Shown: positions 18,546 to 30,068 of the stretch, piece by piece
Position numbering within the stretch: position 1 is the first letter of the stretch
How the letters are laid out: each line of letters starts with the position of its first letter
Origin: Prado023 sp963798745
Lineage (GTDB): Bacteria > Actinomycetota > Actinomycetes > S36-B12 > CAIYMF01
Reading direction: 5' to 3'
Length of the DNA stretch: 64,000 nt
NCBI GenBank assembly: GCA_963798745.1
Contig: CAWCUF010000006.1
Coordinates: forward strand, 1-64,000
The notes under the pieces: generated by a model
Database searches by the model: none
Told to the model about the DNA's origin: nothing
What the model saw: the letters and a program-made list of their open reading frames with translations, nothing else
Program-made: the position numbers and the translations under genes

Positions 18546-19738
18546 AGCGTGGCGGGGGCGCTGTGCGGCTGCTCGCCGACCGGCGGCTCGTAGGGGCACA
18601 GCGGATCGGACTCGAGGGGATCACCGGTCCAGGCGTAGGCTCGTGCGCGGGACCCACCGCACCACTGCGCGTAGGAGCACCGTCCGCAGCGGCCCTTGTA
18701 CTGGGTCACGTCGCGGATGGCGAGCATGTCCGGGTGGTTGCGGTACACGTCTACCAGGCTGACCTGGCGCACATTGCCCAGCGGCATCGGCAGGAAGCCC
18801 GACGGGCTGATCGTGCCGTCCTGGGCGACGAACACGATGCCGTTGCCGTCGCGGATCCCGAACGAGCGCGCCAGCGGGCTGTGCAGGATCTGCTCCTCGG
18901 TCCTGCCCTGATGACGCAACTGGCGCACGGCCACCCGGCGGTAGGCCATGGCCTCGGTGGTTCGGACCTGGAACGGGGCCTCCCCGGAGATCTCGAACAG
19001 CCAGCGCATCAACCGCTCGGCAGCCACCGGCGCCATCTCGCGCAGTGCCGCACCACGGCCCACGGAGATCAGGAAGAACAGGCTCCAGCGCAGCAAGGCC
19101 TTGCCCTTGAGCACCTCGTACATCGCCGGCAGGTCAGCAGCAGTCACGTCGGTGACCAGCGTGTTGAGCTGGACCGGCAGGCTCAGCTCGGCAGCCCAGT
19201 CCAGGGCTTGCATCGTCAGGTCGAAGGTGCCTGGGACGCCGCGCACGCCGTCGTGGTGCTCGGGGTTGGACCCGTCCAGGCTCAGCGAGATCGCCTGGAT
19301 GCCGGCCGCCTGGACCTCGGCCAGGCGCGCCTTGGTCAGGTCGGTGGTGACGGCCGGGGCCAGCGAGGAGGCAATCCTCCGGGCGGCTGCCTCGCGGATC
19401 AGCAGGTCGAGATCGGCCCGGCGCAGCGGGTCGCCACCGGTGAACACGATGTGCGGCAGCGGACTGCCGAACGTGGCGATGTCGTCGAGCAGGGCCAGGC
19501 CCTCGGCTGTGCTCAGCTGGCCTGGAGCGGCGTCGGGCATCGCGGTGGCCCGGCAGTGCCGGCAGGCCAGGCCGCAGGCCGTGGTCACCTCCCAGTAGAC
19601 GATCATCGGCGCGCGTGCGTAGACCCAGTCAGTCGGGGTGACCGACCCGATCCCGCCGGGATGCCCTCCGGGCGGACCGCTGGTGTGCGGGCCGGGGTGG
19701 CCCCCGGGGTGACCGGGCGCGGGTGGATGTGGGCTCAT
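18542..19738 (-). CDS. Radical SAM/SPASM protein, AhbD-like, with His-Pro-Gly-rich N-terminus
   Basis: The 398-residue protein carries the 4Fe-4S radical SAM motif CGLACRHC near residue 55, the GGDPL motif, and a C-terminal SPASM-like Cys cluster (CGRCSYAQWCGGS with a later Cys in DPLCPYEP). This architecture resembles heme-pathway radical SAM enzymes such as AhbD and related actinobacterial proteins. Coupling with the hemY-like gene (GTGA overlap) supports a heme or porphyrin role. The ATG at 19738 has an excellent AGGAGGG eight bases upstream. The first 33 residues are built of HPGG/HPGP/PPGG units and could bind metal, which is speculative. The exact reaction is unknown. Confidence 0.8.
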   Translation of the reverse strand: MSPHPPAPGHPGGHPGPHTSGPPGGHPGGIGSVTPTDWVYARAPMIVYWEVTTACGLACRHCRATAMPDAAPGQLSTAEGLALLDDIATFGSPLPHIVFTGGDPLRRADLDLLIREAAARRIASSLAPAVTTDLTKARLAEVQAAGIQAISLSLDGSNPEHHDGVRGVPGTFDLTMQALDWAAELSLPVQLNTLVTDVTAADLPAMYEVLKGKALLRWSLFFLISVGRGAALREMAPVAAERLMRWLFEISGEAPFQVRTTEAMAYRRVAVRQLRHQGRTEEQILHSPLARSFGIRDGNGIVFVAQDGTISPSGFLPMPLGNVRQVSLVDVYRNHPDMLAIRDVTQYKGRCGRCSYAQWCGGSRARAYAWTGDPLESDPLCPYEPPVGEQPHSAPATL

Positions 19739-20001
19739 CGTCCCTCCTGGGATGCCCGCGACGACGTCGCGGCCGGACATGATGCGACCCTACGTCGTGG
19801 CCGACCCGCTGCCGGCGGGACCTCGGTCCCCTCCGGGGCGCCGGTGGTCGCCGGATCGCGCGTGGGGCACGCCTCCCGCGCGAGGCAGTGATCTTGGGCG
19901 GGATCCGGCCACATCTGGCCGATTCCGGCCCGGCGTTGGCCAAATCCGTACGATCCGCGGGAGTTCGCCGCAGCCTCCGATCCGGCTCGCGACCCGGGAA
20001 C

Positions 20002-21075
20002 TCAGGAAGCGGACAGTCGCTCGGCCAGATCGGCCTCGGTGAGCGCGTCGATCACCGGGTCGAGATCCCCGTCGAGGACAGCGTCGAGATTGTGCGCCTT
20101 GTAGTTGACCCGGTGATCGGCGATCCGGTTCTCCGGGAAGTTGTAGGTGCGCACGCGCTCGGAGCGGTCCACGGTGCGGACCTGGGACTTGCGCTGGTCG
20201 GAGGCCTGCGCGTCGGCTGCCTCCTGGGCCGCAGCCAGCATCCGGGCACGCAGCACCCGCATCGCCGACTCGCGATTCTGCAACTGGCTCTTCTCGTTCT
20301 GACAGCTCACCACGATCCCGGTCGGCACATGGGTGATCCGCACCGCGGAGTCAGTGGTGTTCACGCTCTGGCCGCCGGGTCCGCTGGATCGGTAGATGTC
20401 GATCCGCAGGTCGTTGGGGTCGATCTGGACGTCCACCTCCTCGGCCTCGGGCAGCACGAGGACACCGGCGGCGGAGGTGTGGATCCGGCCCTGGGACTCG
20501 GTGACCGGGACCCGCTGGACCCGGTGCACGCCGCCCTCGAACTTGAGCCGCGCGAACGGTGCGTCACCGGCCTCGACCGTCCCGCGCGCCTTCACGGCAA
20601 CCTGAACGTCCTTGTAACCACCGAGGTCGGACTCCTCGGAGTCCAGGACCTCGGTGCGCCACCCCCGGCGCTCGGCGTAGCGCAGGTACATGCGCAGCAG
20701 GTCGGCGGCGAACAGCGCGGACTCCTGGCCCCCCTCGCCGGCCTTGACCTCGAGGATGACGTCCTTGTCGTCCATCGGGTCGCGGGGCACGAGCAGCAGG
20801 GTCAACCGTTCGCCGACCTCGGCGCGTTGCCGGGCCGAGGCGTCGGCCTCCGCGGCGAACTCCGGATCCTCGAGTGCGAGCTCGCGGGCCGCCTGCTCGT
20901 CGGCACCGAGAGCCACCCACTGCCGGTAGGCAGCCACCACCGAGCGGAGCTGGGCATGGCGCTTGCCGACCCGGCGGGCCGCCGCGGGATTAGCGTGCAG
21001 CCCCGGATCGGCGAGCTGCGCCTCCAGATCGTCGTACTCCGCCTGGAGAGCGACGCAGGACTCGAACTTCGTCAT
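20002..21075 (-). CDS. prfA: Peptide chain release factor 1
   Basis: RF1 terminates translation at UAA and UAG. The protein of 357 residues (ATG at 21075; a GTG two codons upstream is possible) has the class I release-factor domains and the peptidyl-tRNA hydrolysis motif SSGPGGQSVNTTDSAVR. It is followed on the same strand by the heme pair and preceded by rpmE. Its Gln in GGQ is the substrate of PrmC encoded downstream. Confidence 0.96.
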   Translation of the reverse strand: MTKFESCVALQAEYDDLEAQLADPGLHANPAAARRVGKRHAQLRSVVAAYRQWVALGADEQAARELALEDPEFAAEADASARQRAEVGERLTLLLVPRDPMDDKDVILEVKAGEGGQESALFAADLLRMYLRYAERRGWRTEVLDSEESDLGGYKDVQVAVKARGTVEAGDAPFARLKFEGGVHRVQRVPVTESQGRIHTSAAGVLVLPEAEEVDVQIDPNDLRIDIYRSSGPGGQSVNTTDSAVRITHVPTGIVVSCQNEKSQLQNRESAMRVLRARMLAAAQEAADAQASDQRKSQVRTVDRSERVRTYNFPENRIADHRVNYKAHNLDAVLDGDLDPVIDALTEADLAERLSAS

Positions 21076-21095
21076 CGGCACGGGGGGCCGGACGA

Positions 21096-21314
21096 CTACT
21101 TCTTGTCGGCCTTCTTGCCGAAGCGGGCCTCGAACTTGGCCACGCGACCACCGGTGTCGAGGATCTTCTGCTTGCCGGTGTAGAACGGGTGGCAGGCCGA
21201 GCAGACGTCGGCGTGGATCGAGCCGTTCTTCGCGGTGCTGCGCGTGGTGAAGCTGTTGCCACAGGTGCAGGTCACGGTGGTCTCGACGTACTTGGGGTGG
21301 ATACCCGGCTTCAT
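21096..21314 (-). CDS. rpmE: Ribosomal protein L31, zinc-ribbon form
   Basis: This 72-residue large-subunit protein starts MKPGIHPKYVETTVTCTCGNS and contains Cys16, Cys18, Cys38 and Cys41, the zinc-ligand set of the C+ L31 type. Growth-limiting zinc shortage in actinobacteria replaces this form with a Cys-less paralogue; none is seen in the window. GGAG lies nine bases before the ATG. The rho–rpmE–prfA order is conserved, but an MFS gene is interposed here between rho and rpmE. Confidence 0.97.
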   Translation of the reverse strand: MKPGIHPKYVETTVTCTCGNSFTTRSTAKNGSIHADVCSACHPFYTGKQKILDTGGRVAKFEARFGKKADKK

Positions 21315-21465
21315 CTCTGGCTCCTTAGTGCGCCGGGTCGCAGGTGCAGACAAGCACGCGCGTGAACCGGCAGCGGTCGGATGAGTATCCCACGCGCAGC
21401 GGCTCGTGCCCAAACCCGAACAGGGCATGCTGGGCGTCCGGCTGCGGGCGGGTCTGCCGTCAGCG

Positions 21466-22836
21466 TCAGCCGGCGGCGAGCGCGGCGGCCGGGCGCATCG
21501 GGCGGCGCAGCGCAGCAGCCCCGATCCCAGCGGCCACGAAGCAGGCCACCGCAGCCAGCACCAGCCCCCAGCGGGCCCCGAAGGCGGAGGACACCCACCC
21601 GGCGATCGGGCCGCCGATGGGGGTCGTGCCCAGGAACGCCACGAGCCAGAGCGCCATGACCCGACCGCGCATCGCCGGCGCGACCGTGAGCTGCACCGTG
21701 GCGTTCCCGCTGGCCATCAACGAGACGCTGGCGGCTCCCACGGCGATGAGCAGGACCAGGACCACGGGGACGGTAGGCGCCAGGGCCGCGGCCAGCACCA
21801 CCACGCCGAACAACAGCGAGGCCCGCACCAGGGTCGCGACGCCGGTACCGCCCCGAGTGGCCGTCCACAGTCCGCCGAGGACCGCACCCACACCCATCGC
21901 CGCGGTCATGAACCCGAACGTCCGGGCGTCGCCGGCGAAGGTCGTGCGGGCCAAATAGGGCAGCGTCACCTGGAACTCGTAGGCGAAGCAGCCCATGATC
22001 GCCATCATCAGCAGCGGCACGCCCAGGCGCGGCTCGCGACGGACGTAGGCGAACCCCGCGCGCAGTTGGCCTCGCTCGTGGGGCTGGGGCGGGGCCGGGC
22101 GCAGGGCGCTTGAGTCCATCGCGATCAGCATGATGACCACGGGCACGAAGGACGCGGCGTTCAGGGCGAAGCACACACCGATGCCGCCGGCGGCGATCAC
22201 CAGGCCGGCGATCGCGGGGCCGATCACCCGGGCCGCGTTGACCATGACCGAGTTCAGGCTGACCGCGTTGCGGACCAACTCCGGGCCGACGATCTCGATC
22301 AGGAACGCCTGCCGCGCCGGCTTCTCGAAGGCGTCGGCCAGCCCGAGCAGGCTGACCAGCACCAGGACGTGCCACAGCACGATCACGCCGGTGAGCGTCA
22401 GGACGGCCAGGAGCGCCGCGGACACCCCCATCAGCACCTGCAGGCCGATCAGCATCCGGCGCTTGTCCGCGCGGTCGGCGATCAGGCCCCCGTAGGGACC
22501 CACGAGCAGCATCGGCAGGGTCTGGGCTGCGACGCTGACCCCGACCCAGGTCGCGGACCCGGTCAGGTCCAGCACCAACCAGGCCTGGGCGACCATCGCC
22601 ATCCAGGTGCCCGCCATCGAGATGGCCTGCCCCCCGAAGTACAACCGGAAGTTCGGAATCGACAGAGCTGAGAAGGTGCGCCGCGTCAGCGCGCGGGCCT
22701 GGTCGGCGCGAGTGCCAGTCGTTCGACCAGCGCCCGGCTCGTCGCCCGTGGGCGCGCGCCCCTGGCCCGGGACCGGGATAGCCGGCACCGCCGGGGACTC
22801 GTCGGCCCCGGGCGGGTGCGGCTCCTCCCGGTACAC
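21466..22836 (-). CDS. MFS transporter (EntS/YfiS-like exporter)
   Basis: A 456-residue major facilitator protein with about twelve membrane helices, starting after a polar N-terminal 50 residues with RTFSALSIPNFRLYFGGQAISMAGTW (first part). The NFRLYFGGQAIS entry and the loop GLIADRADKRRMLIG are the MFS signatures of the YfiS/EntS/multidrug group. The proposed start is GTG at 22836, five bases after the rho stop, but a start further in is possible because no clear Shine–Dalgarno is seen. It interrupts the usual rho–rpmE neighbourhood. The substrate is unknown. Confidence 0.8.
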   Translation of the reverse strand: MYREEPHPPGADESPAVPAIPVPGQGRAPTGDEPGAGRTTGTRADQARALTRRTFSALSIPNFRLYFGGQAISMAGTWMAMVAQAWLVLDLTGSATWVGVSVAAQTLPMLLVGPYGGLIADRADKRRMLIGLQVLMGVSAALLAVLTLTGVIVLWHVLVLVSLLGLADAFEKPARQAFLIEIVGPELVRNAVSLNSVMVNAARVIGPAIAGLVIAAGGIGVCFALNAASFVPVVIMLIAMDSSALRPAPPQPHERGQLRAGFAYVRREPRLGVPLLMMAIMGCFAYEFQVTLPYLARTTFAGDARTFGFMTAAMGVGAVLGGLWTATRGGTGVATLVRASLLFGVVVLAAALAPTVPVVLVLLIAVGAASVSLMASGNATVQLTVAPAMRGRVMALWLVAFLGTTPIGGPIAGWVSSAFGARWGLVLAAVACFVAAGIGAAALRRPMRPAAALAAG

Positions 22837-22841
22837 CGACG

Positions 22842-24809
<1,968 letters not shown>

Positions 24810-25041
24810 GTGGTTCCTCGGGTGCGAGTGACGCCGGCATGGCAGCAGGCCGGGCGTTCGATGGTGCGTGAAGGATGGATCGCGACGGCTGGAGAAGAAC
24901 GCCCACCACCGGAAGCTGCAATTCTCGGTGTTTGCCGGTCGGCCACCCACGGGTGGCGCCGCACTGATCCACGGCTACGTTAGCACTCCGGGCGCGGATT
25001 CGGAGAAAGCTGCGCACGGTGCACCACGCGGTGGGACTCGA

Positions 25042-25992
25042 TCAGGCCACATGCACCCCGACCGTGGCGACACCCGGACGGACGACGCGCATCGCATCGC
25101 CCACCACCCCGGCGATCCGGTCGGCCACCTGATCCCCCTGGCCGTCCGCGGCGAACGCGACGACCGCCGGACCAGCCCCAGAGATGGCCGCCGGGATCCG
25201 ATGCTCGCGCAGAGCCGTCACGAGATCCATGCTCGCCGGGTAGACCACCCGGCGCTGCTCCTGGTGCAGCCGGTCCTCGGTGGCTTCCAGCAGCAGTCGC
25301 GGGTCCACCGACAGGGCCTGCACGAGCAGGGCCGCACGCCCAGCATTGAACGCTGCGTCAGCGTGCGGCACGGCGGAGGGCAGCGCGCCGCGTGCTTCGG
25401 AGGTCCCGGCCCGCTCGGCCGGGATCGCCAGCACCGGCACGACGTGCGGATGCACCTCGAAGCGCACTGCGCGCCCGACCGGCCCGAGGGGCCCTGGTGC
25501 CATCCAGGCGATCGTCGCGCCGCCCAGCACGCTCGGGGCCACGTTGTCCGGGTGCCCCTCCAACCGGCTGGCCAGTGCGACGAGCTCGGCTGGGGACACC
25601 TCGTCGGCAACGCCCGCCAGGTGCACGGCGAGGGCCAAGCCGCCCACGATCGCCGCCGCGGAGGACCCCATGCCCCGGCTCTGCGGGATCGCGTTGGTGC
25701 ACTGCAACCACAGGCCCCGCCGCGCGAGCTCGCCGGTCTCGTCGAAGGTTGCCAGGCCGGTGCGCACGACAGTGGCCACCAGGTTGCTCTCATCGCCAGG
25801 GAGCATGCCGGCACCTTCGCCGATCACCTCGACGACAACCTCGTCGTCGTCGGTGAACCGCGCAGTGATCTGGTCGGTCAGGCCGAGCGCGAGGCCCAGG
25901 GCGTCGAACCCCGGGCCCAGGTTCGCACTGGTGGCCGGCACCTCGATGGTGATGGTGCCAGGGGCGGGTACGCCGGGCGTTGCCTGCGTCAT
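25042..25992 (-). CDS. thrB: Homoserine kinase
   Basis: This GHMP kinase of 316 residues phosphorylates homoserine in threonine synthesis. It has the N-terminal motif VPATSANLGPGFDALGLAL and the phosphate loop SRGMGSSAAAIVGGLAL, and the C-terminal AISGAGPAVVAF glycine-rich motif 3. Its ATG overlaps the thrC stop (TGATG), so it is the third gene of the hom–thrC–thrB operon. It ends upstream of the rho promoter region. Confidence 0.96.
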   Translation of the reverse strand: MTQATPGVPAPGTITIEVPATSANLGPGFDALGLALGLTDQITARFTDDDEVVVEVIGEGAGMLPGDESNLVATVVRTGLATFDETGELARRGLWLQCTNAIPQSRGMGSSAAAIVGGLALAVHLAGVADEVSPAELVALASRLEGHPDNVAPSVLGGATIAWMAPGPLGPVGRAVRFEVHPHVVPVLAIPAERAGTSEARGALPSAVPHADAAFNAGRAALLVQALSVDPRLLLEATEDRLHQEQRRVVYPASMDLVTALREHRIPAAISGAGPAVVAFAADGQGDQVADRIAGVVGDAMRVVRPGVATVGVHVA

Positions 25993-27080
25993 CACCCGGT
26001 CAGTCCCAGTGCGCGAGCCGCGGCGCGGGCATCCACCGGGATGACGGTGGGGTCCGACGCCTTCGCCAGCGCCCACTGGGTGTCCTTGAGCCCATGGCCG
26101 GTCAACGTGCACACGATCGTCTGGCCCGGGTCGACCTTCCCGGCCGCGGTTGCTGCCACCAGCCCGGCCACCGAGGCCGCGGAGGCCGGTTCGCAGTACA
26201 GGCCGTCGCGGGCGGCGAGCCCGAGGTGCGCCTCGAGGATCTGGTCGTCGCTGACCATGTCGATCAGTCCGCCGGACTCGTCACGAGCCGCGACCGCGTA
26301 GTCCCACGACGCCGGGTTGCCGATCCGGATCGCCGTCGCGATCGTCTCGGGGTGGCGCACCGGTGCGCCCCGCACGATCGGTGCCGCGCCCTCGGCCTGG
26401 AAACCCCACATCCTCGGCCGGCGGGTGGCCACGCCGTCGCGGTGGTACTCGACATAGCCCTTCCAGTAGGCGGTGATGTTGCCGGCGTTGCCCACCGGCA
26501 GCACGTGCAGGTCCGGGGCATCCCCGACGGTGTCGACGATCTCGAACGCGGCGCTCTTCTGGCCCTCGATCCGGGCCGGGTTCACGGAGTTGACCAGGGA
26601 CACCGGGTACTGGTCGGACAACTCGCGAGCCACCCGCAGGCAGTCGTCGAAGTTGCCCTCGACCTGCAGCAGCGTCGCCCCGTGGGCCACCGCCTGGGCG
26701 AGCTTGCCCATCGCGATCTTGCCCGCCGGCACCAGCACCGCAGGGGTCATCCCGGCCTTGGCGGCGTACGCGGCGGCCGAGGCCGAGGTGTTGCCGGTGG
26801 AGGCGCAGATCACCGCCCGGGCACCCTCGTGGGCGGCCATCGAGATGGCCATCGTCATCCCGCGGTCCTTGAAGGAGCCGGTCGGGTTCGCGCCGTCGAA
26901 CTTGAGCAGCACCCGGGCGCCGGTGAGCTCGGAGAGCCAGCCGGACTCCACCAGCGGCGTGCCACCCTCGCACAGCGAGACGATGGGAGCCTGGGCTGGC
27001 AGGTCCATCCGGGCGCGGTACTCGGTGATCACTCCCCGCCAGGGCTGCGCGCCGACCCGGTGGGTCGCCGGGGCGCTCAC
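25992..27080 (-). CDS. thrC: Threonine synthase
   Basis: This 362-residue PLP enzyme converts O-phosphohomoserine to threonine. The PLP-lysine segment is NPTGSFKDRGMTMAI near residue 66, followed by the phosphate-binding region CASTGNTSASAAAYAAKAG. It is the short bacterial class found in actinobacteria. The start is GTG at 27080, overlapping the hom stop by four bases (GTGA). Confidence 0.96.
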   Translation of the reverse strand: MSAPATHRVGAQPWRGVITEYRARMDLPAQAPIVSLCEGGTPLVESGWLSELTGARVLLKFDGANPTGSFKDRGMTMAISMAAHEGARAVICASTGNTSASAAAYAAKAGMTPAVLVPAGKIAMGKLAQAVAHGATLLQVEGNFDDCLRVARELSDQYPVSLVNSVNPARIEGQKSAAFEIVDTVGDAPDLHVLPVGNAGNITAYWKGYVEYHRDGVATRRPRMWGFQAEGAAPIVRGAPVRHPETIATAIRIGNPASWDYAVAARDESGGLIDMVSDDQILEAHLGLAARDGLYCEPASAASVAGLVAATAAGKVDPGQTIVCTLTGHGLKDTQWALAKASDPTVIPVDARAAARALGLTG

Positions 27081-28381
27081 TGCTCGGCTCCGATCACGCG
27101 CATGAAGCCCACGACCTCGGCCACCGAGGGCAGCACCCGCAGCGCAGCCACGGTCGCGGCCAGGTCAGCCTCCCGGCCGGAGTGGGTCAGGATCAGCAGC
27201 TCGGCGCGGTCGCGCTCGCCCTTCTGGGTCATGCTGCGAATACTGGCACCCTGCTCGGCGAACGCGCCGGCCACCGCGGCCAGGACGCCCGGTTGGTCCA
27301 GAACCCGCAGGTGCACCAGGTAGGCCGTCGAAGCAGCGCCCACCGGCAGCACGGGCAGGTCGGCGTAGGCGGACTCCCCCGGCCCGGTCGAGCCGGCGAC
27401 CCGGTGCCGAGCGGCGGCCACGATGTCGCCGAGCACCGCGCTGGCGGTCGGCTCGCCGCCCGCGCCCCGGCCGTAGAACATGACCTGGCCAGCGGCGTCG
27501 GCCTCGATGTAGACCGCGTTGAACGAGTCGCGCACCCCGGCCAGCGGGTGCGTCCGCGGCACCAGGGTGGGATGCACTCGCACGCTGACCCCTTCGATGC
27601 CGTCGTCGGTGAGCCGCTCGGCGATGGCCAGCAGCTTGATCGTGCAGCCCATCTCCTGGGCGGCCGCGACATCGGCTGCGCTGACCGAGCTGATCCCCTG
27701 CACGTCGACGTCGTCGAGGACGACCCGGGTGTGGAAGGCCAGCGAGGCCAGGATGGCGGCCTTCGCCGCTGCGTCCAGGCCCTCGATGTCGGCGGTCGGG
27801 TCGGCCTCGGCGTACCCGAGCGCCTGCGCCTCGGCCAGCGCGTCGGCGAACGAGGCCCCTGAGGTGTCCATCTGGGTCAGGATGTAGTTCGTGGTGCCGT
27901 TGACGATGCCCAGCACGCGGTGGATCCGGTCACCGGCCAGTGACTCGCGCAGCGGGCGCAGCAGCGGGATGGCACCGGCCACCGCGGCTTCGTAGTAGAG
28001 GTCGACCCCCGCTTCACGCGCAGCCGCGTGCAGGTTGGCACCCTCGGTCGCGATCAGGGCCTTGTTGGCGGTCACGACCGCAGCCCCGCCCTTGAGGGCG
28101 TGCAGGATCAGGTCCTTGGCCGGGTCGATGCCGCCCATGAGCTCGACCACGAGATCCGGTTCGGTGTCCAGCAGGGCGAGCAGGTCCCCGCTGATCAGCT
28201 CGGCGCGGATCCCGGCGCGTGTCCGAGCGACGTCGCGCACTCCGACCCCGGTGACCTCCAGCGACGCCCCGATCCGTGCCGCGAGGTCAGCCGCGTGCTC
28301 ATCGAGCAGCCGGACCACCTGGGCGCCGACGGTGCCCCCGCCAAGGACGACGACGGACAACTTCTCGGGCGGCGGTGCCAT
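27077..28381 (-). CDS. hom: Homoserine dehydrogenase with C-terminal ACT domain
   Basis: This 434-residue enzyme reduces aspartate semialdehyde to homoserine. The N-terminal Rossmann loop VVLGGGTVGAQVVRLL, the GINGTTNYILTQM-like segment (GIVNGTTNYIL here) and ADPTADIEGLDAAAKAAILA form the catalytic part. The last 80 residues (VHLRVLDQPGVLAAVAGAFAEQG) are an ACT domain, so threonine feedback is likely. The ATG at 28381 follows AGGAG with a seven-base spacer. It heads hom–thrC–thrB. Confidence 0.96.
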   Translation of the reverse strand: MAPPPEKLSVVVLGGGTVGAQVVRLLDEHAADLAARIGASLEVTGVGVRDVARTRAGIRAELISGDLLALLDTEPDLVVELMGGIDPAKDLILHALKGGAAVVTANKALIATEGANLHAAAREAGVDLYYEAAVAGAIPLLRPLRESLAGDRIHRVLGIVNGTTNYILTQMDTSGASFADALAEAQALGYAEADPTADIEGLDAAAKAAILASLAFHTRVVLDDVDVQGISSVSAADVAAAQEMGCTIKLLAIAERLTDDGIEGVSVRVHPTLVPRTHPLAGVRDSFNAVYIEADAAGQVMFYGRGAGGEPTASAVLGDIVAAARHRVAGSTGPGESAYADLPVLPVGAASTAYLVHLRVLDQPGVLAAVAGAFAEQGASIRSMTQKGERDRAELLILTHSGREADLAATVAALRVLPSVAEVVGFMRVIGAEQ

Positions 28382-28511
28382 GACAGGACTCCTAGCGCGG
28401 CTCGGTGCCGCCACCCGAAGGGCGCGGCGCAACGGCGCCGATTGTCTCACGAGACCGGTGGGAGCCGTACCGACCGGAACCGGGCTGGCACGTCTGCGAG
28501 TGCTCGCCGGC

Positions 28512-28557
28512 CTTGTGTCATCGATCCAGCAGTCAAGTGCCAGATCCATGACACAAG
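28512..28557. repeat. Dispersed palindromic element, copy 1
   Basis: Arms of 15 bp (cttgtgtcatcgatc at 28512–28526 and gatccatgacacaag at 28543–28557, one mismatch) enclose a 16-nt loop cagcagtcaagtgcca. The element lies between lysA and hom, and a close relative with an almost identical loop border (cagca…gcca) lies at 50035–50077. The 28382–28627 spacer holds nothing else I can name. Confidence 0.8.
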
Positions 28558-28627
28558 CACCGGATCAGCACGCAGCGAAGGTGGCCGGGCGTGCCGCGGG
28601 CCCGGTGCGGCGCATGGTTGGGACGAC

Positions 28628-30055
28628 CTAGTGGGTGGGGGTGAGGCCGGCGTCCAGGGCGAACAGGTCGGCCTCGGTCTCACGACGCAGCACGATCCGA
28701 TGCACGCCGCCGCGGACGGCGACCACCGGAGGTCGGGCGACCATGTTGTAGTTCGAGGCCATCGCGCGGCAGTAGGCACCGGTCGCGGCGACGGCGAGCA
28801 GGTCCCCGCGGGTCAGGTCAGCGGGCAGCCACGCATCACGCACGACGATGTCCCCGGACTCGCAGTGCTTGCCGACCACCCGGGTCAGCATCGCCGGTGC
28901 GCTGGACACCCGGGAGGCGAGCACGACGGTGTAGTCCGCGTCGTACAGAGCGGTGCGGATGTTGTCGCTCATCCCGCCGTCGACAGAGACGTAGGTCCGC
29001 CACGCGCCGGTCCGGTACTCCACGGGCTTGATCGTGCCCACCTCGTAGAGGGTCACCATGCTCGGGCCCACGATGGCGCGCCCGGGCTCCACGGCGATCA
29101 GCGGGACGGAGATCGCGCGGCGGGCGCACTCCCCGGCGACGATCACACGCAACGCCTCGGCCATGCCGACCGGGGCGACCGGATCGTCGGTGGGCAGGTA
29201 GGCGATACCCATGCCACCACCGAGGTTCAGCTCGGTCACTGTGATCCCGTCCTCGTCGGCCAGGTCGGCGATGAACCCGACGACTCGGTGCGCGGCCACC
29301 TCGAAGCCCGAGGTGCTGAAGATCTGCGAGCCGATGTGCGAGTGGATGCCCGCCAGGTGCAGATCTGCGGCGGCCTGCACCCGCAGGACCGCTTCGCGGG
29401 CAGTGCCTGAGGTCAACGACAGGCCGAACTTCTGGTCCTCGTGTGCCGTGGCGATGAACTCGTGGGTGTGCGCCTCGACGCCGGTGGTGACCCGCACGAG
29501 CACGGGGGCGACCACTCCCGCGGCACGTGCCAGGGCAGCCAGCCGGTCGACCTCCTCCAGGGAGTCGAGCACGAACCGACCCACCCCTGCGGCCAGACCA
29601 GCGCGCAGCTCGGCATCGGACTTGTTGCTGCCGTGCATCGTCATCCGCTGGCCCGGGAAGCCCGCGGCGCTGGCCAGGGCCAACTCGCCGCCGGTGCAGA
29701 CGTCCAGGCCCAGTCCCTCCTGGGCCAGCCAACGAGCCGTGGTCGCGCTCAGGAATGCCTTGCCCGCGAAGGACACACTGCCCGGGACCTCGCGGTCGGT
29801 GTAGGCGGCCTGGAAGGCGGCCGCCCTGGCCCGGAAGTCCGCCTCGTCGAGGATGAGGGCGGGGGTGCCATGGGTGGCGGCCAGTGCACGCACCGACAGC
29901 CCGCCGATCGCCAGAACGCCCTCGGCGTCACGGCGGGCGGTCGCGGGCCAGATGTGCGGATCGATCCGGGCCATCGCGGCCGCGTCGGGGGCGGCCGCGA
30001 CCGGGGTGGTGGGGACGAACTCCCCGTGCAGGGGTCCGGCAGGGTGCGCGCGCAT
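28628..30055 (-). CDS. lysA: Diaminopimelate decarboxylase
   Basis: This 475-residue PLP enzyme decarboxylates meso-diaminopimelate to lysine. The family signatures are SFAGKAFLSATTARWL (PLP lysine), GLGLDVCTGGELALA, the phosphate-binding LNLGGGMGIAY, and CESGDIVVRDAWLP at the C-terminal site. The ATG at 30055 stands seven bases after a TAGGAT -10, so the message is probably leaderless. It lies between argS/YihY and hom in the normal actinobacterial argS–lysA–hom order, with a YihY gene interposed. Confidence 0.96.
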   Translation of the reverse strand: MRAHPAGPLHGEFVPTTPVAAAPDAAAMARIDPHIWPATARRDAEGVLAIGGLSVRALAATHGTPALILDEADFRARAAAFQAAYTDREVPGSVSFAGKAFLSATTARWLAQEGLGLDVCTGGELALASAAGFPGQRMTMHGSNKSDAELRAGLAAGVGRFVLDSLEEVDRLAALARAAGVVAPVLVRVTTGVEAHTHEFIATAHEDQKFGLSLTSGTAREAVLRVQAAADLHLAGIHSHIGSQIFSTSGFEVAAHRVVGFIADLADEDGITVTELNLGGGMGIAYLPTDDPVAPVGMAEALRVIVAGECARRAISVPLIAVEPGRAIVGPSMVTLYEVGTIKPVEYRTGAWRTYVSVDGGMSDNIRTALYDADYTVVLASRVSSAPAMLTRVVGKHCESGDIVVRDAWLPADLTRGDLLAVAATGAYCRAMASNYNMVARPPVVAVRGGVHRIVLRRETEADLFALDAGLTPTH

Positions 30056-30062
30056 GGGGGCG

Positions 30063-30068
30063 ATCCTA
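30063..30068 (-). promoter_or_regulatory. -10 element of probable leaderless lysA promoter
   Basis: On the minus strand TAGGAT is followed by seven bases and the lysA ATG at 30055, the usual spacing for transcription starting at the start codon. It overlaps the final codons of the YihY gene. Confidence 0.45.

Noticed and set aside
28382..28627. T-box or other riboswitch before the hom operon
   Set aside because: The spacer shows only the dispersed palindrome. The hom start has its own Shine–Dalgarno and no leader structure I can recognise.
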